Part shown: positions 15,001-20,000 of the stretch, piece after piece | Position numbering within the stretch: the stretch's first letter is position 1 | Layout of the letters: every line of letters starts with the position of its first letter | Source of the DNA: an uncultured Chloroflexota bacterium | GTDB lineage: Bacteria > Chloroflexota > Chloroflexia > Chloroflexales > Roseiflexaceae | Assembly (NCBI GenBank): GCA_937876225.1 | Contig: CALFIC010000017.1 | Coordinates: 1-55,068, forward strand | Direction: 5' to 3' | Length of the DNA: 55,068 nt | Program-made: the position numbers and the translations under genes | Notes under the pieces: model-generated | Told to the model about the DNA's origin: nothing | The model's database searches: none | What the model saw: only the letters and a program-made list of their open reading frames with translations

Positions 15001-17038
15001 CTACGACCGTGTACACCCCGATGGTAACCTCGCCATCTTGAACGGTGAAGCCGGTAGCGGTACCTGGAAGCTGTTGGCGTGCGACCGCAACACCAACAGT
15101 ACTACCGGCACCATCAACAACGCCCAATTAGTCATCCAAACCAGTGGGGCTGCCCGCCATCAAGGTGCCGCCTGGAGCGGTACATTGGCCAATACCACGG
15201 GACAAGATGGTGTGGCGCGGCGGGTCCGCTTCTGGGCGGTCGACAGTGTCGGCAACGTTAGTGCCTCACGGAGTGCCGTGTTGACCATCGATACGGTTGC
15301 CCCGAGTCTGAATGTCACCCAAAACGATACCATCATCTTCCCCGGCGGGAGTAGCAATGCCTTCCAAGGCAGCGTCAGTGATGGTGGTACCCTCGATACG
15401 TTGCAAGCTGTCGTCACTAGTGCCACCAATGGCAGTACGGTGACCACCTATACCCTTACCCCGGTTGCGATAACCAGTATGGACATCCAACGTTTCAACT
15501 ATCTCCAACAACGGAGCCTCAAGAACTACACTTGGAACATTACCCCGGCCCAATTGAGTGCGTTGTCTACAGGGCGCTATACGGTGCAGTTTGTGGTGCG
15601 AGATATGGTGGGCAATCAACGAACCAGTGTCGGGTATCCCTTTACCATCCCTGCTAAAGCGACGCCTGCACTCAACGACATCACGGTGACAGGGAGTACG
15701 GCCGCCAATGTCCAAACCATCAACACCCGAGTCGACACGGGCTATGCCAATACTACCATCGATGCCCAAATCGCTCTCGATAGTAATACCAGCACCTATA
15801 CCGACACCACCACGGTGCATGGGTGGGCGTATAACGGGAGCGAAGATAGCACGTTGCAAGGAGCGATTCCGAGCGCCGTGCAATCAGCAAAAATCACCAA
15901 GCTCGAAATGAACAACGATTTCGCCGCCTTCCTCGACCAAGACGGCACGCTCCGCACTTGGCCGGTGGATGGACGTGCCGACCACATAAGTACGTCGAAT
16001 CAAATTGCCGGTACGACGGCAATCACCAACGTGGTGCAATTCTCGATTGCTGACCAACTTGAATGGGACAACTACTTGCTCACGCTCAATGGCAATGGTG
16101 TCGTCCGCGAATATCGCCAGCCTGATGGGAATCCCACAGTGACGACTGCGGTGGTCACCATCAAAAACCGTAGTGGGCAAGGGGAAATGAGCAAAGTGAT
16201 TGCCATGGACGCCGGCTATCGCCATACGCTTTTGTTGCTCCGTTCGGGTCAAGTTATCACCTGTAGCAATGAGACCGCCACATGTCAAGATACTGCCACC
16301 ACTACTACTGCGGCCTTTGGTTATACGCCGGCTGCCGCCCGCTACGGGGTCACCCAAGTCCAAGCGGGTATTGACTTTAGTGTGGCGTTGCGCAGCGATG
16401 GCAAAGTAGTGGCATGGGGCGCTAAGGGTGATAAAGACCACGATCTTCACCATTTGGATATTCCATCGAATATCAAACCCGTCACCCAAATTGCTACGGG
16501 TGGTGACCATACGTTGGCACTGCAAAACGACGGTACGGTGGTGGCGTGGGGGGATAATTCGTCTGGGCAGACGACGGTGCCTAGTTCGCTTACCAATGTG
16601 GTTTATATCGCAGCGGGCGCCAATTCGAGTGCGGCAGTCACCCAAAGCGGGCAGGTGGTGGTGTGGGGTGAAAGCAGATTTACCACGGCGTCGACAGCCT
16701 GTTGTGCCAGTGCAATTGCGCTGAATTACGCCTACCGAAATCCCGCCAACACTGCAACTATTACCGCTCAGGTCATCACCGCCCATCAAACGGGGAGCCA
16801 GAGTAGTCGCACAGTGGTACCAGCGGCGGTGGCGATGCAACCGACGCGGATTGAATTCCGTGGCTTGATTCCGGGCAGGCGCTATACCTATACGCTGACA
16901 GTGCGGAATAGCGAGAATAGCGGGAGTCCGCAGGTGTACCAAGGAACGTTTACCAATAACTTAGCATTCAATCGTACGTATCTCCCGTATCTCCGTAAAG
17001 ACAGTAGTACGACTGAGCTTGCAAGTAGTGGCCGGTAA
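2..17038 (+). CDS. Giant multidomain LamG/RCC1 surface protein, copy 1 (5'-partial)
   Basis: The reading frame is open from base 2 through the window edge. The ATG at 59 is therefore probably internal, and roughly the first 1,000 residues (anchor and first calcium-binding block) are missing by comparison with copy 2 at 22128. In order: a Gly/Ala-rich hydrophobic block (about 221-780); a hydrophobic hairpin bounded by two Cys (1246-1320); aspartate-rich calcium-binding repeats of DxDxDGLxD type (about 1490-1900); five LamG-like modules (1970-5640); Ig-like region; two LamG-like modules (6590-7990); LamG with an inserted F5/8C domain (8005-8950); LVIVD-like beta-propeller (9390-10500); two LamG-like modules (10830-11950); Ig-like; CBM9/DOMON-like region (12710-13400); DUF11-like; P-domain (14725-15150); RCC1 repeats (15810-16690); Fn3-like end. 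No catalytic motif was recognised. Role in adhesion or recognition is inference. Domain names are from motif reading, not from a profile search. Confidence 0.85.
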   Translation, partial: LTAQNNQLDTNSTDAQKKLMVNVINKIQNMSNESGATPSNAFNQVMRNSVSELVILFVMVRNSQYRVQPKSNIALGGVFTGVAVVSTVLAILAIKDLYSFVKGAQDVVMIVRAANAAFSAGKVSALIDNVARLSWFYANVSAKLATAFVVLGIIGAVIGIGVTWYTASTELKNANYAFQKVSIVASAIGKTFAIVILLVLSLIPPIGTVIAAIAGALDAVAAATCNFLSTRQQRSAAGKWLCGGVTGLLGNVLSFTKISVIVDTDDMYSHNRTYSDSSNITIPLHGFQQGNAYNYNLAITDHIEKMPFPAAWQSVFFPWQWTMDEYSDIKTTSYRYALGPTNVDLRGTFDVGSDFNNWVSDTGTYTNTSDTTDTEQYTYTYKKTATVNNTYTFDTTGINQTHADLYLSSAYKVRQQVCFSIPILILFIPYLIPVCYMRTHDDNPTAVSVYSGDTVTFDTFPASMNGFMTMKQGSAPGRYTFGWNTPTIATDLAFPDFVDADHDGLTADLEITNGTSDNNPDIDADGVNDNQEVVSGTNPIRADSDSDGLTDLQEVQYGTDPNKSDTDGDGLRDGEEIVRSVNGQRVGGWDVTYGFESDGTPKITWVGADPLSPDGDGDGIIDLRERILGTSPYAKNSPDVVGFEKITVNEATQPSALLDFTGPTGLRTITTTDGAKSLPVNCNATVVVNAKAISGDVIPNLAQNFADLFTNDVTLKNCVITNTQITPKFTVAMWANVNCDAIIRCTQGSNDFYFFKSKNINIMTTCPGSTCYGTANRNLPNTLEISTHPASNNGLWAHIAVVYDGEFYIYYQNGIEISRWRGVADQNFGDMTLQSKGFSFKVTDFAFFGSALTPSEIMRAKSGELYQERKSDLVVRPGDQIHVDTTIKNKLLGRELRGNAFYSVQSDRNVVPSSDARAFAVARNGTSAFVADLTVPGTTLAGTPTTATQYSQKCRFTGNLLCLTLDEPNGTSVNKTFADISPNSAVVSCDGSNPASTACPVFDTNAWYFSNDNRMSLQLPAFIAPQMSNHDFSVGMWVNLKATSVSARPFLSIAGLRLGTMGANIPIFGPSFASSANLQATSSSLVEDTWYHLIYRFQNNRRFIYVNGDEVAHDVNPIAPMSFDATNKLLVGSDGTNSPGAFIRDVQIYNQALSDGQIRAWGRNCDDPLLVTCVNPASDSADASEFGAEQLIGLSTIAGKRNFTDGTVNLYNNRDFTLIGKFTTPSTPSVCVAKTLFQATANAGQAFKLRLNGGCQLVTEYAKFTETSNVPLTVATNYVVGITNRVNQGVRIAIYNAADSAPISSITHAVNLAGTTADTQALTQVIDPVFVPTDGLSHLRVYGAAMSDATVATVAQYVLSNNPLFDIRQPPQSDTLTVRSEARAKVIQDDPNFERDPNGATPFWQLAFDEPALATTFQDVISTTKQFRCVAATCPQSGLPGVTGNGLLFTPSQFVTSSDVMLDPATKNLTLDFWIKPTMYGGVLVKNNRYDVGLNTAGHITVRHAYRETGFQNLTYRWPTTLLESQVTIPLGRWSRVTINLSDTQNLGLDERINVNGTGEVRRTSADYTVISSQPYDATTTLGYGYAGAIDNLTISNDSADAAAVANRPFTVAPAWKLSFEDYLATTSIMTDTAGVTTAVTLGSLIVPDNTIARTGIARSKNAATCVGIANLSWATCPIVDVIGLAGLAATFTGPITNSNSLLEVRDAKTVMDPIKNGGTVQLIINPQNKASVGTVLAYGNWNNDTSTGNGLKVVVGSDLKVKISISNSFVYTATTALAPSWNVISFDFGANGFHYYQNGNCENCLASPNPPVPNFLAPNDPNWRLFIGGNPSAGHATATTSALFKGGIDDITFFPGVLPSYLMYQSARMQSALGMVKKELATLTLDADNPSATVMAPNFVSGDGAQFLVATSDQTSLIDSLEVRTTKQFPPLGSTASVIAPVCAEQTSNDDKQVNYCPFFTGGTEGLYDIQVIAKDAVYNRGINSNRVVDQQNGFVYVDTTPPTLQLLPAPSGNIYTTTVEPGATFQTLTLKIKAGDPVLVSSDNHRGSGVASLDVNLQNLNGQSLGGWVPATLIPSSVITTATVITGTWVAQFRVPMIPNGFYQIQARSKDNVGNTRGYVTTPANAPRIYPYYLASTSAPIQIDSAPPRDVIVDPSPRDATLGMLGPSTLANSTLRGRVSDYYDGRGLLQADLQVKLDFETTDGAKAFDNRAYTRVVTDCANCPTVAADTTLTAQDSSNQLVARFNIDGNQQYIASHDTGTLFNNIFSVAMQVKISDSGTLLSNGNANNPRLRIFAARTNDPDRFKITAFHGNVSVSTLGTLTKNTWYGIVYNETRSEMRLQWGGADYLNWPSTSIITKSLNLSTIVTPATSDETLIGATQSSTNTALVEDYFRGYLDNVIISGGYLDPSDFVGRSVALGSSPASHQTRLKIRDDGFADADGLASLANFYMPFNQATLAALDVMNAQRSDICNGGFTTLYQALKVRCPHIGDGFTSNAIWLGTNDAGVRLGYAITQTAATSQTYSMRVRIDPAATSGRVATIGADPAAFGLRVDYDQHTQQLTTTLRGSNGATAVVPGEIIDNQWHLLTAVITAGSSATSAHVYWDSSLITATVALPGLLTNAGLSLGALPGSPAATDIAIDDVGVFNTALTSTQMRVLAFGSTPVYHETFDGMTNGTTGVMNDESLFQLPTSYTNVKIGAGMVGDGLLSRKIPQTVIHRDDRGLTVIEPNQPWALSLWLNFANANANSTILQSTTLDSYSFTLRQSDDRLTFSHAGAFIIADTAVTPNVPTHVVVNSDGITMTMYMNGIAVGSAAVSSNMRTTPLFKDIHTTASASSGTASNANDGNVATVFTTDAENDPWWQANLSGNEQIDRIIIRNRTDGVPTNLHNLHVLISDQWLGYADAGQANWTKYIANQIGAFVVLTLPPGTNGTFVRLQIEGTNETLALSEVTLQRAPVVTITSNVADVDDVRVYRHALNADTRNMLRAMAWQSSVIDTTNPNSIAWTHPLPDKLEVDADIQSTTSDALGNTRTNNVGEQSLWHGLIDTYAPRITDTISATVDNTYTYTVHIDEHNPNLSLLQTPCGTRLNGTMSLPDSLGYRVQSSGFDGSVIPQTRFNGDCVLSNTPDVVQRLTQIISATTSIVFGDRYAYVGGVNMVKVVDVQNATNLIQNNASVPGTVTQLLVSRNKNRLYVVSTQPAPTPRATLTIFDIASNGTALQQRGSVVIPLAANVTVTNSTLTDTQNGSVYADRYLLLLTNTTPQKLISVLVENPDQPTQVTTTVLNTPGYDIAASYDVVAIAQGTAGIRIYRVNADGSMTFVRVITVDGYSNRVLIDDKKLFAIVDDESAVDANSTPNKLIVVPLITSVANDMAVLQNSLRKPGEYVHVVPTDHDDVAPYRITDIAPYIDDDVVLLSKDVSNLANARLSMVSTAGITPTLRSDTAVVQANLLRIVAQNNNILTLATSAPNAQLRAFVASDRRFVTRLCDMAGNCGTGTANNFDPFPTTNNVSIVNLASAYKTATTNTSVRFGLHAEAPLGVRTIQTQIDSNPALTAWTNPDQSRLLSAVETTQAPGVLSQGNHTIRAINTYNNTLSAVAEYYAPMTSLPLVDVMHPDTSSRACTPNCPTISTNTLVFTQTNTIDINHDITQVAGTAKLLSMKLKIPALAPSGRIVSLQPTAPSALTFWVDYDAGAQEIVATVRDTITTTTRFAWPDAQFHQLTVVANAMNNSTTFNLYVDGVQQEALSASAGSRFTAAKVIFGANGVNTAPTGMVLDDVALLSSPVTVDETLNYRTAVSETALPLIDEIFDKQSSCSNCPTIATGTLTFPRSSDGLNLGYTLTQPASTAISVTMKFKVDSTATSGRIATLQSPNASALKLQLDYDQSTHRVTATAIANSISQSVYTTTLVTDWTTLSVLAETSALTTTFVLALGGKTVGTMALPGRFTGAALSLGAMPSAPAATGMAIDDIEVANPAIANNETVAVNQIMALMSGDVITPYTVKTPIYSFFVDNVVPNISLVDDVIGRMRMVDGMVSARMTIADMSNLTDLQIINTDTNLRIPLSMSRPNPNTTAVKVFYPEALLNQNLQTLSLKITTTDSAQNSIVQIKTIDVDNDAPVLVGGVMRAKVNGNVTALGASSTVTRTSDLDLHVKWTNITDRKAISLRRLEYTYQTISDTIAVNQLITNTSAVRTSAMIVPEGSRVDAGIRLRDAIDNEDFIALPPVYVDSAVTPDYTQISENPNDIYRGWSGPAGCALNASANSGAQKFFATWDSAALRLNWQGTDWDNDGDLFVYLDTVAGGTLQPYRPSKYVHSDGVANGDAFVTLPMDMAGRVTSVSSVSGLLNQWQTRLRDVLRGTRTIAVAEGADYVIHVSSSKSMEILRWDNSAWVPVTVVPDYTVPDYTVPNYTFSMLTGTAQTDIRVPFSAIGYTVGSPFGMVAFASKADYLLPWVTFPTTNPTATTRSSNKITLTPLINGYRWASLTSGVCPRTSVRNPDTTQIDASLSSTPSGVTQRTVADVFTNTNPDALASAIDQTSAMCSQLPNDPWCTTVAQLQDTATAGAALMSSLGNTLVTQQAPVIGKNSTVSYTLTVKNPSNRPSKPLYAIVQTYGGIWLTGSINAATSNGIYDGGLYSYHTVTIPGYNDFQVVKIASIPANSTRTIALAAKIDPNKAQSSGFDRINTSTVAKIDVRMVDTAAVTTTGSLEWLNTGRTIEWLNAGLRIDTQAPSQIKPDTQLVVGTGAVRVTGSVSDDSAVPSVALEYTSSVNAVAQAVNCGAAVSGRWSCAVTVPSTATYISYRVRAADTYGQMSPWSAWYRSVVDRDTPTLVFDTNSNSALNAAYVGGSSISISGLITDSTTTATVQFCDDQQAGCRAINPSSDAIATTATYTTTVSSPSTAIAAQPCNATSFDGYTAYPITVTNVADGRVGSMTVSATIAHPAAQEVDLWLQSPSGTRVSLLTSMRGAANNLRVTFADDATSTTATLLGSTGLADAYDRVHPDGNLAILNGEAGSGTWKLLACDRNTNSTTGTINNAQLVIQTSGAARHQGAAWSGTLANTTGQDGVARRVRFWAVDSVGNVSASRSAVLTIDTVAPSLNVTQNDTIIFPGGSSNAFQGSVSDGGTLDTLQAVVTSATNGSTVTTYTLTPVAITSMDIQRFNYLQQRSLKNYTWNITPAQLSALSTGRYTVQFVVRDMVGNQRTSVGYPFTIPAKATPALNDITVTGSTAANVQTINTRVDTGYANTTIDAQIALDSNTSTYTDTTTVHGWAYNGSEDSTLQGAIPSAVQSAKITKLEMNNDFAAFLDQDGTLRTWPVDGRADHISTSNQIAGTTAITNVVQFSIADQLEWDNYLLTLNGNGVVREYRQPDGNPTVTTAVVTIKNRSGQGEMSKVIAMDAGYRHTLLLLRSGQVITCSNETATCQDTATTTTAAFGYTPAAARYGVTQVQAGIDFSVALRSDGKVVAWGAKGDKDHDLHHLDIPSNIKPVTQIATGGDHTLALQNDGTVVAWGDNSSGQTTVPSSLTNVVYIAAGANSSAAVTQSGQVVVWGESRFTTASTACCASAIALNYAYRNPANTATITAQVITAHQTGSQSSRTVVPAAVAMQPTRIEFRGLIPGRRYTYTLTVRNSENSGSPQVYQGTFTNNLAFNRTYLPYLRKDSSTTELASSGR
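13199..13243 (+). repeat. 15-bp in-frame tandem repeat, three copies
   Basis: Three adjacent 15-base units (13199-13213, 13214-13228, 13229-13243) differ by one base. They encode VPDYT-VPDYT-VPNYT inside the giant protein. The corresponding part of copy 2 lacks the repeat, so this is a local expansion in copy 1. Confidence 0.95.
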
Positions 17039-17042
17039 GGAG
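17037..17042 (+). promoter_or_regulatory. Ribosome binding site overlapping the upstream stop codon
   Basis: AAGGAG begins inside the TAA stop of the giant gene (17036-17038). It lies 4 bases before ATG 17047 and 7 before a second in-frame ATG at 17050. The second spacing is more usual, so translation may begin at 17050. The overlap implies translational coupling of the two genes. Copy 2 has a weaker AGGA (42115-42118) in the same place. Confidence 0.75.
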
Positions 17043-17046
17043 TACG

Positions 17047-20000
17047 ATGATGAAACAACATATTACTATTGCCATTATCGCAACGTTCATTATTTCGATT
17101 GTCATCGGTGTGGCACAAGTCGCCGCCACCAGTAATCGCATCATTGCCCTGCCCACCCCCCAGCGCCAAGCGTTGCAGGTCAGTGGTCAGGTAACGCCGT
17201 GGGGTGTGGCGGCGGACGGACTGCATGATCTACCCGCCGATGTCACGAGTAACATTCGCCAAATCGCTATGGGGGCACACCATGCCCTCGCCCTTACCAC
17301 GTCGGGCACTGTCGTCGGCTGGGGGATCAATCTCAAAGGCGAGCTGACTATCCCCATCACGCTGGCTGATGTGATACAGGTGAGCGTGGGGATTTCGCAT
17401 AGTGTGGCGCTCAAACGTGATGGCTCCGTGGTGTTGTGGGGTGATGCCGCCTCGAATAGCGTAACGCCGGCTACCACTGTGCCAAACGACGTCGTCCAAA
17501 TCGCCGCCGGTGATCGCCATACGGTATTGTTGCGGAGCAACGGTACCGTGGTGGTGACGGGTGTGGCGAGTCAACGCACGATTCCGAGTGATTTGACGGG
17601 CAAAACCATCGTTGCCGTGGCGGCAGGGAGCGATAGCTCGCTGGCGTTAGACAATACCGGCACCCTTTACCAATGGGGTGGGCCGACGATTCCCACCCTG
17701 GTGACAAGTGATGTGATGGCAATTTTTGCCCGTGGGACGATATATGGAGCGGTACGGAGCAATGGCGATTTGATTGTATGGGGCAGTCCCGTCGCAGACT
17801 TGACGCCTACCGCCCCTGCCACCAGCATCGATAGTGCGACGACGGGCTGTCCGTGCCTACGCTTCCCCAATATGAGTGGCGTCCAAGATGTGGCAGTGGC
17901 ACAATGGGGCATCGCATTGGAGCAACGCAGTGGGCTGGTGTTGGCACTGCCGTATAGTGGCGCCAGTGTCCCCAGTGATGTCCCGGCACGTGCCTTGCAA
18001 TTGGGTATGCATCCAAGTAGTACTACCGGGTTGGTGTTGCAGCTTCTCAATCCACCGCCGATTCCGGTAACCAATACTGCCATTCCCCAATTGAGCATTC
18101 GCCTCCCCCAAGAATTCAATACTATTGGTAAAGTCAGTGTGTGGGGGGGCAGTAGTGCTATTCGCACGATTCCTAGTAACGCCCAAAATTCAGTCATCCA
18201 AGTTGCTGCAGGCAGTGGGCATATTGTGGCGTTGCGGAGCGATAGTGTGGTGGTGGCATGGGGTGACAACGATGCCGGTCAACGTACCGTCCCTGCCAGT
18301 CTGACCATAGTCCGCCCGTTGACTGACCCGTTGCGGGTGGTGGCGGTGGCCGCTGGCGCTAATTTTTCATTGGCGTTACAGGCGAACGGTACCGTCGTCG
18401 CCTGGGGTGATAATACCTATGGCCAGCGTAGTGTGCCACCTACGTTGACCGACGTCGTGCAGATTACGGCTGGGATGCGGCATGCGTTGGCGTTGCGCAA
18501 AAACGGCACCATTGTGGGTTGGGGTGACAACAGCTTTGGGCAAACTACCATTCCCCCCGTCTTGGGTGTCGCCAAAATCAGTGCTGCCGGTTGGCATTCG
18601 ACTGCCCTGTTGTACAACAATACCGCGGTGGCATGGGGGCGCAACGACAGTGGTCAAACTAACTTGCCAATGCTTACCAACGTCGTTGATGTGGTGGCCA
18701 GCCACGGCACCACGGTCGAATTATTGGCCGATGGTAGTGTGGTGGTGACGGGTGACGCCAGTTTTGGCCAAAAAAGTAGCCCAACCGGGATATTTCAGCG
18801 GATTGGTGCCGGCAACTGTCATATCCTCGCAGTCGACAATCGTGGCCAAGTCGTCGGGTGGGGCTTGAATGCCGATGGTCAAACCACCGCCCCGAGTACC
18901 CTGCTCAATCCGTTCATGGTGGTGGGCGGCGGTGATTTCAGTGTGGCGCTGGCCGCCGACATCGTGAGTAATCCTACTGCGACGCCTACGGCGTCGGCTA
19001 CTGCCGTCGTCAATATTCCCCTCGTGCCTACTTTTGCACCACTGACAGCCTATAGTGGCTATCGTGCGTGGGGACTCGGGGGGATTCCGGCCCTCACCGA
19101 CAGCGATATTAGTAGTGTGGCAATTACGAGCGACACCATTGCCGTCGTGCATCGTGACAACACCTTGACACTCAATCAGTCAGGCAGTCCGACCACCTTG
19201 CCGGGCCCCGTCACTACAAACGTGCAATCTGTGGGTGTGGGCACTGGATTTGGAGCGGTGCTCAAACGTGATCACACGGTGAGCCTGTGGGGGACCGCCC
19301 CGACGATTCCCGCGGTCATTAATCGGAATATCAACGAAATAGCCGTCAATGGTGCACATTTGCTGTTGTTGAATGCATCGGGTCAGGTGTGGTCGAATCA
19401 ATTTGATACCCGCAGTTCATTGGCCATGCGTCATATTGCTGCTGGCCCCGATTATGCCGTCGCCATCGGCGAAAACGGGCAACCCTATGTGTGGGCCCAA
19501 AACAATGACGAAGGCCTGCAAACCTTCCCACCTGCCGCCACGACACTGGTCGAAGTGGCCGCCGGTAGCTACCACATCGTCGCCTTGCGGGCCGATGGGC
19601 GGGTGGTGGCGTGGGGGGCTGCGACCCACGATGTGGGTCAAGCCGATGTGCCCTATCGGGCACTATCAAACGTCGTGGCCATCGCCGCCGGCGCCCAATT
19701 TAGCATTGCGCTGCGTGATGATGGTAGCCTAGTGGCGTGGGGTGACGTACCGGCAGGTACGACATCCCAGCTCAGCAACCTCGGCGCCGATCGCAATGTG
19801 GTGGCCCTTACTGCAGGCGCAGGGGCAGTCGTGGCATTCACAAAAGGGGCCGTAGTGGTCGGTACTCCCATGCCAACCCGTATCCCCAGTAGCACCCCGG
19901 TACGCATCCCGAGTGTGACACCGCGCATTTTTGACAGCGTCTTGCTATCCAATCAATTGGGCTGGTATACCATGGGCGATACGGCGCAGACTTTGCAATA

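Noticed and set aside
15884..16942. Long antisense open frame of 352 codons under the giant gene (others at 3413-4309, 35571-36374, 39153-39980).
   Set aside because: They mirror the repetitive Thr/Asn/Val codons of the sense gene, have no recognisable domain or ribosome binding site, and lie fully inside a well-supported gene.
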